The notes: a model not told the origin generated them from the sequence alone. Positions 45,736 to 56,152 are shown, counted from the stretch's first letter. The stretch is DNA of 64,000 nucleotides from Tricholoma matsutake (GCA_026075535.2 AP026547.1:372001-436000); one strand, 5' to 3'. Program-made: numbers and translations.

Positions 45736-47940
45736 TCATCTGGTGGAATTCATTGACCTGTTCCATGGCTCCTTCCCCTCCTTCTCTAGCTTGACCTTGG
45801 TCATCCTGTTCCTACATATGATCATCTCATCTAGAAAGAAATGGAACTTATACAGTGTCATCTCATAGCATATAGAGTGATACCCTCCCAACCAGACATT
45901 GGTCTGTTTGGCAATTGACAAGTTGAAGTATGATCCTTTGCCCCCTTCCCCCAAAAGCTCAGGAAAGCTTACTGGGTTGCAGTTCTCTTGGCAGTAGGTA
46001 TCCTTCTCCAAATTCTTGCAGTTGAAGTGGAAAACATCAATGGAGAGTCCAACATTCTTGAAGGCCTCATCCTGTTTTGCAATCAGAGCCAGGTGGCAGT
46101 TGTTGTCAAAGAATATGTGGTCAGGCATTGATCTGGGCATGCAAAATGTCCTCTTCACCATCTCCTGGAAGCATATGAGCATTGATGACTGAGCATCAGA
46201 GAACTGGTTCAAACACTCATGATAATGCTACTTTGGCACCATGGAACATCTCCCATGCAATAATCATCCCACAAGGGGAAACAATGATCTGCTCATTGTG
46301 AGTTCTTTTGTGGCCAAACTGAGCACGTACCCTCCACTCTTTCACCTGTGAGGCCTCCACTGGCTGAACTAACCCCCCCTCAACAAACTCCTCTTCCTCT
46401 TCATCACCTTCATCACCATCAGCCATTGCTGAGTCAACCACATCAGAGTTATTTGGGTGAGCAATGCGGGCACGTTGTAAGCATTCCTTCAGCTAGAATC
46501 GAGCTTGGCCATGCTCACAGTGAACACATTCTACTGCTTGATGCTTGTCATTGGCACATGCTGGTTGTCCCTCCACCACAGGCTGCTTGCAGCCAACAAT
46601 AGCACAGACAAAATTATGTCCCTTGTGATCAGGACAGAAGTGATTGTGGTTATTAGCTAATGGCATCTGGCAGTTGTGCACACCGCAACAGCAGCACCCA
46701 ACAGTGATGCCATCAATTACTATGACCCAGCATTTGTGAGTGACTGTGAAATACATGAGCCTGTGAGCCATGACCAACTGCACGATGGGTGACATCACCC
46801 TTGCCCTCAGAATCAGCATAAACCTGATAGCATCCTTTGCAATGATGGTGGACCTCCAGCTGGTTGTAGAGCTGTATGTGCAGGTTTCATCCTTTCATGG
46901 CAGCGCAGAGACAATCTTTTTGCAATTCAGTATGGGGGACTTTGAGTGTATCATTATGTCTTGCATGATCCTCCAGGAGGGAAAGAACCACAAATCCATC
47001 ATATACATTATCAGATGAGAGCTCAAAATTAAAAGCCCAATCAGGTGGAGATTGGTGTCTTTTTGAGAGCATGAGGTTATACATCCAGGCACAGTTGGTT
47101 GCTGATGTCCTATGGCATTAATCCTGAGTCAAGAGTAAGTTCCTGACAAGTAAGCAGAGGAGATGTACCATGAGACCAACATTAATGTGATGAACATGTT
47201 GATAACACTTTGTTCAACATACTGGTGCTCCCCCACCTGAATGATTTCTGGGATTGTGTCATAGTATACACGCTGTCCATCCCCAACATAATAGTTATGG
47301 TGATAATTGATCTTGCAATCTATGTAATTAGTAATGCAAACATGCACACAATCATTACAACATATAATTGAAAGGTAAAGTAGAGGGAATCACCTGGACA
47401 GTAAAGATGGACTGACCACACAGGAAATACACCATCCATTGTGACCAGGACAGCCTGCCATTGTTCAGCCTTTGTTAGCATCTTCTGTTTGCTGTGAGTA
47501 CAATTGGTGTTGAGGTAGACATGTTGAGCTGGATACAGGGTATGAGAGGCTGTGTCCGGTCATTCATAGGACTACAACAAAGCAGAATAACTGTACTTAT
47601 TCTGAGTCCATGTCCATGTTCTGCAAATGCAGCATGCTCCCTCTCTGCTGAAATCACTGGCTCATCATTCCATATCATGTCACTCAACAACTCCCAACAG
47701 AGATGAATTTGTTCATTGCTTGCAATCCCACATGCTTTTGCTAAGAACATGGATACACTTTGAGGTAAGGTAGGAGGAGGTACAGAGGGCGGATGATTAG
47801 TAGATTGTACAAGTAGGATGTCATCCTTAAGCTTGGTAGTATATACCACAAAGCACATCAAATTGCTGAGGATGATTCCCTGGAAAGCATCAGCCTGTGA
47901 TTGGACAGCAAAGAGCAGTGCTGTGAGCACCACCATTGGG
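45736..47940 (-). pseudogene. KDZ-associated transposase with cysteine cluster, degenerate
   Basis: Minus strand, N-terminus near 47940: SQADAFQGIILSNLMCFVVY, SNEQIHLCWELLSDMIW. A cysteine cluster lies at about 46500-46650 (VGCKQPVVEGQPACANDKHQ, then CVHCEHG), like the CxC5/CxC6 clusters described with KDZ transposases. After it: VSPCGMIIAWEMFHGAK, then DHIFFDNNCHLA (catalytic-type Asp) and NVWLGGYHSICYEMT to the C-terminus at 45736. Much of 46.8-47.4 kb is broken by stops. The DxxCHLA and WLGGYH strings are strong for this family. Confidence 0.65.
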
Positions 47941-48091
47941 GGGTAAAGACGACGTAGGGGATTTAGCAGGCCATCGCTAGCGAGGGAGCAAAATTGGTGG
48001 CCGACCTGGATGTTCGGATCTTCGGATGTTTGGAATTTCCAATATCAAGATGTCCTCACTATTCTGAGGTTGAAAAATAAGAGCACTATCT

Positions 48092-48590
48092 GAGATGAAC
48101 ACGTAATCAGGTACAAATCTCAAACTCTACTCTTATTTTTTCCAACCTCGCTGTTGAGAGTTAGGAGTTTGAAATGTGGGAGTTGCCGGTTGGTCTAAAC
48201 ATAGTACAGTATTCTGATCATCAACAGCGAGAGATGAACACGTCATCAGGTACAATTTTCAAACTCCCTACTCTTATTTTTTCCAACCTCGCTGTGAAGG
48301 GGTTGGAGAAATTAAGAGTTAGGAGTTTGAAATGTGGGTTGGTCTAAACATAGTACAGTATTCTGATCATCAATGGCGTACCACTCAACAATTTCTCCCT
48401 ACCCCATAACTGCGGCTGGATTGGAGCCTGATCCCAGCCGCTGTGAAGGGGTTGGAGAAATTAAGAGTTAGGAGTTTGAAATGTGGGAGTTGCCGGTCGA
48501 TCTAAACATAGTACAGTATTCTGATCATCAACGGCGTACCACTCAACAATTTCTCCCTACCCCGTAACTGCGGCTGGATTGGAGCCCCTT
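48092..48590. repeat. Three imperfect tandem copies of a 140-200-bp unit
   Basis: The phrase AGAGTTAGGAGTTTGAAATG occurs three times, each followed after a few bases by CTAAACATAGTACAGTATTC. The second and third copies also share CACTCAACAATTTCTCCC and TAACTGCGGCTGGATTGGAG. CpG content is moderate. It lies in the flank of the terpene cyclase gene. No coding frame. Confidence 0.75.
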
Positions 48591-48660
48591 GACTAAGAGT
48601 CAGACGCTCAACCCTCACATGACTTAAAATCATATAACGTAACTGATTGCGCCATCAGAG
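48586..48660 (-). other. tRNA-like sequence, degenerate
   Basis: On the minus strand TGGCGCAATCAGTTA resembles a tRNA D-arm/A box, TATGA and TCATG can form a 5-bp anticodon-type stem with a 7-nt loop, and GAGGGTTGAGCG is a poor B box. CGTCTGACTCTTAGTCA, just downstream, resembles the anticodon arm of a fungal tRNA-Lys. Acceptor strands do not pair, so I call a tRNA-derived relic, not a gene. Confidence 0.3.
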
Positions 48661-49190
48661 ATCTACTTGTGAGCCGGACTTGGCTTGCGAATCTAACGGG
48701 CATGGTGAGGAGACAAGTTCTTATTCTCGATCCGATAATTGCCAAACTGGTCATGTTACATTGCCATCACACTTTTGTGCCTTGCAATCGAGATTCTTCC
48801 GAAGCTCATTTCCAGAGATTTCCAGCATCACTAGTATCTCCAGCTGGATCAGACCGCCTAGAAACTCCAATGGTGTGTCATTTTCCTGATGAGCGGCCCT
48901 TGCTCGGCGTAGCAACGTTTCAGCGCTCAGCGCTTGCTGACACTCTCACTACGTGTGATTGGCAGTGCTAAATGGTACTATGCCAATATTGTCATCACCG
49001 ATTGATCAGTGCTTTTTTTAGAGTTTCTGTCACCTAAACGCTTTCAGCCTCTGAAATATCATGGAGTTTGCTTAGGTAACTTGCTCCGTTACAAGGTAAT
49101 GCATGGTTCACGGAGATTTTGTCAGAAAAGCTAAGGATCGATTCCGAAGGGTAAAAAGGAGACGAAAGGTGGTTTTACTTAGCTATCACG
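48661..49190. promoter_or_regulatory. Upstream region of the HAD/terpene cyclase gene
   Basis: CpG-rich non-repeat sequence. A 100-aa plus-strand frame at 48669-48971 exists but shows no recognisable family. About 200 bp before the ATG are free of repeats; there is no clear TATA or CCAAT box. It likely contains the promoter. Confidence 0.35.
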
Positions 49191-51034
49191 ATGGAAAAAG
49201 TGAACGCTGATTGTAGCGCACTCAACTACGGCTGGCGAAGGTCTAAGAGTTACACCGCCGTCATATTCGATCTTGGAGATGTCCTCTTTACCTGGTCTCC
49301 CTCTACTCCAAAATCACCTCTTCCAGCAAAAGTTCTCCGAAATATTCTTCGCTGTCACCACTGGATGGAATATGAAAAGCGCAACCTCGGCGAGCAAGAA
49401 GTCTATGGACTTGTCGCGCAGGAATTCAAAGTGTCTGCCGCTGACGTCAAGGCCGCTTTCGAAGCTGCCCGAGACTCCCTGCAGAGTAACCCTGAAATGC
49501 TCGAAATCATTCGCGAGCTTAAGCGAGCAGGTCTCGTGATATACGCCATGTCAAATATTTCAGCTCCGGATTGGGAAGTATTATCCACGAAAGCCACTCC
49601 TGACGAGTGGGCGCTTTTCAATCACACTTTCACATCGTACGTGTTTCTCTTGCACGATCTATACAATCGGTTAGCTAATGGACTTCTTAGTGCGGCCGCC
49701 GGCGAACGCAAACCAAATATCGGTTTCTTCAAGCACGTTATTGAAGAGGCTAAGATTGATCCCTCATCCACAATATTTGTCGACGACAAACTTGAAAACG
49801 TTTTGACTGCTCGATCATTTGGGATGCATGGAATCGTTTTCGATGATCAGTCGAAAGTAATCCAAAAGCTCAAAAACCTTTGTTTTGATCCAGTCATGCG
49901 AGGCAGCGGGTTTTTGGCCTCTCATAAGAGAAATTTAATATCCGTGACGTCAACTAACATCCAACTTTCTGAGGTACGATGTCGATTGATAGCCTTCTCG
50001 TTTCTAAATTGAAATTTCTCTTTTTTCAAGAACTTTGCACAACTCTTGATTCTCGAGGCCACAGGAGATAAGCAAGTTTTCTCCATTGATGGTGTAATAC
50101 ATTTTCTCATATCTTCCATTTTCAAGGTCTCTGGTAGACTACGTAAAACACCCCGGGCAGTTCAATTTCTTCCAGAACGGCGGGGTACTCACTACCGAAC
50201 TCTTCCCGTATGTCAAGCTCAAATTTTATTCCATTACTATACAGTATCTATCTCGTTTTCTATTCAGAAATGACCTCGATACGACCTCAATTGGCCTCAC
50301 CGTCTCGGATCACGTCGATGCTGTGACGAAACACAAAGTAATGGACGAAATGCTCAAATACAGAAACAGCGACGGAATAATCCAAGTTTACTTTGACCAC
50401 TCACGTCCTCGCATAGGTAATTCCAATGTTTGCTATCGTCGCAGTCAATTTTTCGTTTAACGTCTACTCTTCCCTAGATCCCATCGTTTGCGTAAACGTC
50501 CTCACTCTCTTCTATGGAAATGGAAGGGGTCGCCAACTTTCTGGAACGCTCGACTGGGTTGAGCAAGTTCTAACGAATCGCGCCTACATTTCTGGCACAT
50601 ACTACTATGTCAGCGCTGACCAATTTCTGTTCTTTTTATCCCGCCTCATCCACACCTCTTCTGAGGTCCGCCAACGCCTCGAGCCCGTATTCAAGGAAAG
50701 AATAACGGAACGATTTGTATTAGAAGCAGACTCACTATCTCTCGCTTCACGGATTATTGCAGCGACCGTCGTCGATCTATTTGACGAACGTGACTTTGAA
50801 ACTCTTCTTTCAATGCAATGTGAAGACGGCGCGTGGCGCAATGGTTGGTTTTATAAATATGGATCGTCTGGAATACTCATTAGAAATGATGGGGCAACCA
50901 CTGCGTTGGCTATACGGGCTATCAAACAGGTTCGAGATCTGCGTATTCGCAGGACACAGTTCACCCCTCCCGAATCTACTTCGCTTTGTTCCTCCGTTGT
51001 TGATCAGCTAATAGGTGTCCCCCCCCTTATCTAA
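49191..51034 (+). CDS. HAD-domain / class II terpene cyclase fusion (drimenol-synthase-like), 518 aa
   Basis: I read join(49191..49636,49691..49973,50031..50071,50127..50207,50268..50416,50478..51034), 1557 nt. The N-terminus is a haloacid-dehalogenase fold: VIFDLGDV with nucleophile Asp27, S121 in YAMSNIS (motif II), K156 in GERKPN (motif III), and VDD at 179-181 (motif IV). The C-terminal half has NFAQLLILEATGD, then NDLDTTS with D286-L-D288-T-T, the class II (protonation-initiated) cyclase motif, and QCEDGAWRNGWFYKYGSSG at about 447-465. This architecture is known for fungal drimane-type sesquiterpene synthases (Aspergillus AstC and basidiomycete relatives), which cyclise farnesyl diphosphate; the HAD part of some relatives removes phosphate. 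Product is inference. Introns are 54, 57, 55, 60 and 61 nt; the third is GC-AG. No lesion seen. Confidence 0.85.
50072..50126 (+). other. GC-AG intron in the terpene cyclase gene
   Basis: To keep the frame from LEATGDK into SLVDYVKHPG the exon must end at 50071 and resume at 50127. This gives donor GCAAGT and acceptor TTCAAG. The nearest GT (50076) would put the next exon out of frame. GCAAGT is the usual strong GC-type donor. Confidence 0.75.
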
Positions 51035-51204
51035 TACCAAATCTATATTCCTTTTTTCCTCCGTTGTTAATCAGTTAATAGGTTGCTGGGGTTATTAGAT
51101 TACTACTTCAATCGTAATGCAGAACCTCGGAGTATTTATCTGTTTTCAGGTTATTTTCTGCAAATTTTGTGATAGACTGATAGTAATTTATCGACTTCAA
51201 ATTC

Positions 51205-51440
51205 TTGTCGAATTACGAGTCCGAGGACTCGTCTTTTTAACCTGACCAACCTGCCAACAACAGTGATACGTCAAGTCTGACGGCTGCTCGGCATGCGTCG
51301 GGGCTTTATTATAATCCCGTCTGTTACATTTTGAAGTCAGTTCGACTCAGCCTTCTAGATATAGATACTAGACTGGAAAAGGCAATTGTCACATTCAGTC
51401 ACACATCTGCCTAGCCTGAGCGAGGTCTTTACACTCCCCC
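51205..51440 (-). repeat. LTR-like terminal segment, copy B
   Basis: Read on the minus strand it starts TGTAAAGACCTCG next to a purine tract GGTGGGGGAG (a polypurine-tract-like context) and ends with the stem ACGAGTCC/GGACTCGT near 51218-51238. It matches copy A (11390-11638). It lies about 170 bp past the stop codon of the terpene cyclase gene, so it may provide or disturb that gene's 3' end. Confidence 0.5.
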
Positions 51441-51612
51441 ACCTTTCCCGGTGGACTCCAACTGGAGTCCTCTGGGACTGGTCACCAGCCAACTGCCTGC
51501 AAAGTTGCCAGTCCAGTCTGACCAGACTCCAAGTGGAATCCACTCAAACACTGGATTCCACTGGGTGTCCAGTTGGAGTCCAGTTGGAGTCCAGTTGGAG
51601 TCCAGTTGGATT
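51440..51612. repeat. Short tandem repeats of the GGAGTCCAGTT type
   Basis: About ten units of 11-13 bp: CAACTGGAGTCC and GGAGTCCAGTT variants, the last four almost identical (GTCCAGTTGGA at 51570-51610). Similar but not identical repeat blocks (GGATTCCTGGT, GGAGTCCTGGT) occur at 61340-61488 and 63347-63480, each next to a tRNA-like head. Confidence 0.7.
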
Positions 51613-51633
51613 CTGCTGAAAAAGTGTGTAAGA

Positions 51634-51720
51634 AAAGGAATCAAACCCAGATCCCTGTGTATTATGCTTACATAAGCAAGCCACAATATAACCCTTACAC
51701 AACAGTAGCTTGTGTAAGGC
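51634..51720 (-). other. tRNA-like head of a retroposon-like element
   Basis: Minus strand: A-box-like TGTGTAAGGGTTATATTG (about 51684-51704) and B-box-like GGGTTTGATTCC (51638-51649). Spacing fits a pol III promoter. Cloverleaf pairing is incomplete, and its sequence resembles the plus-strand head at 63233-63312. Confidence 0.4.
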
Positions 51721-51908
51721 ATCATCTACTTGCTTTTTAGGTACTGTGGTGTGGCTGTGTATGACAAAGCATATAGCCGCGTCATCAAATGTGCCATCTC
51801 ATCACTCGCCACCACCACCACCACTGTCAATGCCACCTCCCTCCCTCCTCTCCACTCTACCACCACCACCACTGCATGGACACCCACCACCACTGCTCCC
51901 ATGCCCAT

Positions 51909-51993
51909 GTAAGCTTTGTGTAAGCTTTTTTTTTGTTTGCTTTTTGTTTTTATAAACTAACTAACTTGTTTCTTTTTCTTCTGGTTTTCTCAG
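51909..51993 (+). other. Intron-like module
   Basis: Donor GTAAGC at 51909, T-rich, branch-like TAAACTAACTAAC, acceptor TTTTCTCAG ending 51993; 85 nt. The internal TTTGTTTGCTTTTTG string is identical to the minus strand of the module at 62522-62584, linking the two loci. Confidence 0.5.
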
Positions 51994-52274
51994 GTCTTGG
52001 CAACTGCACATCGTGCCACTTTGAGGTTCCTAACTTCTTTAGGTATGCCTCTGCTCCTGGTCATTGCGACAGCTTTCTGTGCTTAGGGCATGGCACGGGG
52101 ACAGGTAACACTATGTGTTTCTGCTTACGGGTATGCAGGGGTATGGGTACGGGTATGGCATTGCCCTACCTGCGCAACACCATACCCTTAGTCATGGGTT
52201 TACAGGTACCGACAGCTGGTCATGTGCCTGATCATATGATGTTGTTGATCACAACAACAACAACAACAACATGA
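51994..52274 (+). repeat. Repeat shared in inverse orientation with 56556-56870
   Basis: About 280 bp beginning GTCTTGGCAACTGCACATC and containing GGGTATGGGTACGGGTATGG and a (GTT/AAC)n tract around TGATCA. The minus strand of 56556-56870 has the same order with about 90 percent identity. The hAT element at 53310 separates the two copies. Confidence 0.75.
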
Positions 52275-52319
52275 TCAACAACAACATCAACAGCAATGAT
52301 GACTACAACCACAACCATG

Positions 52320-52785
52320 ACCCCCTCCCTTGCTCCAAATGCGAGTGGGGGGGTTCTCCTTTTGTTCTGGGCAACGATGATGATGACGACCCCTCCCTCG
52401 CATCAAATGCAAGGGGGGGGGGTTTCCTTTTGTTCTGGGCAATGATGATGGTGACAACCCCCCTCCCTCACTCCAAACATGAGTGGGGGTTCTTTTGTTC
52501 TGGGCAACAACAATGATGATGACCCCCTCCCTCCCATCAAACGCAAGCTGGAGGGGATATCTTGTGGTTTGTAGGCAATGACAACGATGACTCCCTCTCC
52601 ACCACCCCCCCCTCCCTTGGACGGCACAAAGCAACAACAGGCTCAATGACTACAGGCACCACCCCCCCTTCCCTCACTTCAACTGTGAGAGGGGGGGTTT
52701 CTCATCTCATTCTGGGCGACAACCACCACCACCACCACCACCACCACCCCCCCTCACTGCAAATGTGAGCAGGGGGGGTTTCTCT
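52320..52785. repeat. Array of six C-rich/G-rich hairpins
   Basis: Hairpins at about 52320-52353, 52388-52420, 52459-52487, 52523-52556, 52657-52700 and 52746-52782, each of the form C-rich tract, CTC.., a CAA-containing loop, ..GAG, G-rich tract. Spacers carry TTTTGTTCTGGGCAA and GATGATGATGA variants. Inner stem bases differ between units on both sides, for example GCAT/ATGC and CTCAC/GTGAG, which keeps pairing. No coding frame is convincing. Confidence 0.6.
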
Positions 52786-52981
52786 TTCTATATATTAGTT
52801 AGTGTAATTAATTTAGTGTAATTAGATTATTTAGATACATATTCATGCTGAAACCCATGGTAACACCATACCCCTACCTGTGCAGGTATGGTGTTCATGG
52901 GTATGGGTTTGGTGGTCACCCAGAGCCATGGCCATTGGTGTTGGTGTTGGTGTTGGTGGTTGGTGTTGCCATTGTTGTTGC

Positions 52982-53103
<122 letters not shown>

Positions 53104-53442
53104 ATTGTTGACATTGATCAACAAAGTCAGATGATTAGGCATGCAGCTATTGGTACCCAGAAAACCTGTACACACCATGGTAATGGTATTGCCTGGGTAT
53201 GGCAATGTCTGACCCTAACCCATACCCAAACCCACCCATGAGCACGTTATCATGGTGTTACCCTTACCTGTGTCACACCTTAATATTGTTGGTGGTGTTA
53301 CCATTGGTGTAGTGTGGATGGCAGAACTGATTTTTGAATAATTCTGCTGGCATGCTGGCAGAATGGCAATTGCCAGGTTGGCAGAATCAGGCAGATTATT
53401 TTTGAGGCTGGCATCAATTAGAGACGATAAGTACTACACACA

Positions 53443-55956
53443 CTAGATACCTCCTGTTGACATCATTGTATCTACATCCCATTCATGCTCACCAGATGAT
53501 CCAATCACATCCATCTCTTCAATAGAGCTTGCTGGCATTTCTTCCCTGTCAATTTTCTCCAACTCAGCAAAATCATAAACCTCCCCTTCAAGAACCTTGC
53601 CTCCATCAATATCTCCCTCTAGTTGATGCTCCTTCTCAATCTGCAGTTGCTTGTTAAGTTCATCAAAAGCTTCGTCAAGTTTGTCAAGTGTGACATCTTC
53701 TGGCTGTGCAAAAATATCATCATCTTCGGGGGTTGTCATCAAGCATGGTGGCTTCCATGTAAAATTTGTATCGAGGTCATTCATGAGATTGGGATTGACA
53801 CTAGCTTCATCCTGTGTGTGCATATGAGCATGCTGTCGATGAACAGGTTTGCCTGCAGCATGATCCCATTGATAAAGCTGTCGAGCATAGTTTGCATGAA
53901 GCTTGCCCAGTGTTTCAAATGTTGAGCCTGATAGATTACATCGCTTCTGTGACTGAGTATTTCCCAGTGCAGAAAATAGGCGCTCGACTTCTCCTGCATG
54001 TGGGACAATTGATAAGATGGTTATTGCAAGGATTCTTGTCTGCGGTCATTGGAAGATTCTCCCACCAATCCAGCCCATTCTTGCTTGACCCTTGCACTGA
54101 TAGTACTGCTTCAAATCCTCTCCAAGATGTGTTGCCCTTTCCTTCATCCACTTCCATTGTTTTGCAATGCTGAGAGCTGTCTCTGCCATGAGTTTGAATG
54201 ACCAACCATTTGCTGCCTGAGAGATTGCAATTTTTCGACAGAGAGGGTGAAGAAAGAGGGCAAGAGAGTGGATGTTGGTATCCATGGAAAGAAATCTTCA
54301 ATTAAACACTGATTGTGCATGCATCATGAATCCCACATCATCATCAGGTTCACTGGGAATGTGAATCATGGCTTGAGCACAGTGGATGAGTTTGAACATG
54401 CAATCTGCAAGTGTGAAGCATCTTGAGCTTCAACATTTCTGATCACATCAACAAGTGGCTTAATCACCCTCGTCAATTGCTTAAGATGCGGCCAAAACAC
54501 TTCATTGTGAAGCACCGTTGTGACAACATCAGGTGCTACAGGTGATAACCCATTTGTCTTCTTTTGGGCATCCGGATGAAGGCAGATATGCGAGAGTGGT
54601 ATCCTTATATGACATTCTTAGCAAGGTGAGCATAAATTAACAAGCATCTGGATGAAGGCAGATATGCGAGAGTGGTATCCTTATATGACATTCTTAGCAA
54701 GGTGAGCATAAATTAACAAGTTGTCATGTACTGATTCCCTATAACACTCTGACATTGCAAGGAGAGGGCATAGAACCTTGTCTCGCAAGTTTTTTTCAAG
54801 GTACAATTGATCTTATGCTTCTTCACTTCTTCCTTTAATTGTCCTCCCCAGTAATGAGAACCGTTGAAGAAGGTTACAACACATGTTGACTTGGTGACAA
54901 TCTTTTTCATAGCTGGATAACTACATATCTCACCAACCAGCATGTCGAGCTGATGGAGGAAACATGCAAATGTCTGTTAAAACCCGAGTTCTATTAGCAA
55001 ACTTGACAGTTTAGTACATGATTCTAATGCCGCACCAGAACCCAAAAGTATTTTTCTTGAAATTTGTTCCGGAATGACTGCATGACTGTAGGATTGTCTG
55101 TTGTTACTACAATAATATTATGCCCCCCCTTGAGCTCCATAGTCTTCAAACCATCAACAGCCACCTTCAGGATGTTTTTGGCTGTTGCATGGTTCCCAGT
55201 CATATCAGTCAAGCTTAGGACAGATGGATATTGGCCGACTTCCACAGCAACTGAGCCATAAAGACTTTGTCTCAAAATATCCTCCCAACCATCAATTAAT
55301 AAAGTAAGCCTTTTCCTATCCTTCATGTATACAATCTCCTCCAATTCCACTCTTGCAGCTTCAGCATCCATAATTGAATGTGACAGCACATATCTGCTTG
55401 GTGCTTCATAAAGTGGTTGGAGCTCATTCAGGAAATCAAGGAAAAACCAATTCTCAGATACAGGGAATGCAACATTGGCATGAACAATAAAGCTTTAATT
55501 GGCCATGGTGAGTACAAGCATCATAAATATGACTTGATGAACTCACTGAAACAATTTAACATCAGCCTGAGCTTTCTGTACTTCTGAAAGCGGATAATCC
55601 ACCATCCCTGCTAATGTTCCCGACTTCTGCTTCTTTACAGGAACCAGAGCTGTTGTCATGTCAACAGTTGATGTTGCATCAATCCCTGTTTGAGATGCTG
55701 AAACAAAAATAGTGTTGCTTATATTTTTCCCCGTTAAATAGATCAGGGCTTGTTTGCGTACTTCAGCAGGAGCATTGGGACATTGTTTAGGATCTGCAAG
55801 GTGTTTGATATGTTTGTTGTCTTGGTTTTGCAGGCGGTTGCTGTCATTGGGACAATGGTTACATTGCAGCCAGTAGCGGTTGGATTTGTCATTTTTCTTC
55901 TCAATAACCATGAAGTTCGAGGTGACAATTGCTGGGTGTTTTCTGCCACCAGCCAT
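53443..55956 (-). pseudogene. hAT transposase, degenerate
   Basis: Minus strand. N-terminus at 55956: a BED-finger-like WLQCNHCPNDSNRLQNQDNK with later H and C. The RNase-H-fold part includes LLIDGWEDILRQSLYGSVAV (first Asp region) and HNIIVVTTDNPTVMQSF (second Asp region) at 55024-55389; CETRFYALSLQCQS lies near 54760. The C-terminal dimerisation block HAGEVERLFSALGNTQSQKR lies near 53960, followed by an acidic tail to 53443 (TAG). Frameshifts and stops interrupt it between blocks. Confidence 0.7.
54569..54720. repeat. Two tandem 76-bp units in the hAT element
   Basis: 54569-54644 and 54645-54720 differ at one base (CATCCGG vs CATCTGG). The duplication is recent compared with the rest of the element and adds to the disruption of the transposase frame. 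Confidence 0.95.
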
Positions 55957-56132
55957 TACAATGGAAATGGAAGTGGTTACAAATATTTCTTACTGAAGTT
56001 GTATGATATATTGTATGTTTTTTTTCAGGCACACATTAGTTCTGCCAGGCAGTGGCAGAACTTGGCAGAATGGCAGGGTTCTGCCAACAACACTACATTG
56101 GTGTCATCTGCTATGTACACTTGTTATACACA

Positions 56133-56152
56133 CTATGAGCAGTGGCTCATAG
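56133..56152 (+). other. GAGC-loop-GCTC hairpin, copy d
   Basis: Perfect 8-bp stem CTATGAGC/GCTCATAG with loop AGTG. Outer stem bases differ from copies a, b and e, in both arms. Confidence 0.6.

Larger units (their letters stand above)
43515..48050. mobile_element. KDZ-type DNA transposon, about 4.5 kb
   Basis: Inverted ends of about 70 bp: TCTTGATATTGGAAATTTCC at 43515 and CCAATATCAAGA ending 48050, each followed inward by ACATCC-rich sequence, CAGGTCxxCCACC and AATTTTGCTC. Gene pieces on plus (43.6-45.6 kb) and minus (45.7-47.9 kb). The minus-strand protein has the cysteine-cluster and KDZ-associated features known from Agaricomycetes. The target duplication is not clear; bases TGTCCTC just outside the right end are shared with the copy at 18534 and may be part of the element. 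Confidence 0.65.
53310..56095. mobile_element. hAT element with transposase remnant, 2786 bp
   Basis: Ends TAGTGTGGATGGCAGAAC at 53310 and its inverse ending ACACTA at 56095; NNN at positions 7-9 differ between ends. The duplication CATTGGTG flanks it (53302-53309 and 56096-56103). The subterminal regions are rich in CTGCCA/TGGCAG. The minus strand carries a decayed transposase. It is inserted inside the GGGTATGG-type repeat. Confidence 0.9.

Noticed and set aside
48586..48660. Suppressor-type tRNA because the loop reads TTTTAAG
   Set aside because: The acceptor and T stems do not fold, so the anticodon reading has no meaning.
49191..50012. Stand-alone 273-aa HAD hydrolase
   Set aside because: The unspliced frame contains a 54-nt intron within the conserved TSAAAGERKP string and ends in the second intron; splicing continues into a cyclase domain.
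52320..52785. CRISPR-like array
   Set aside because: The repeats vary in sequence, spacers are similar to one another, the host looks fungal, and no cas gene is present.
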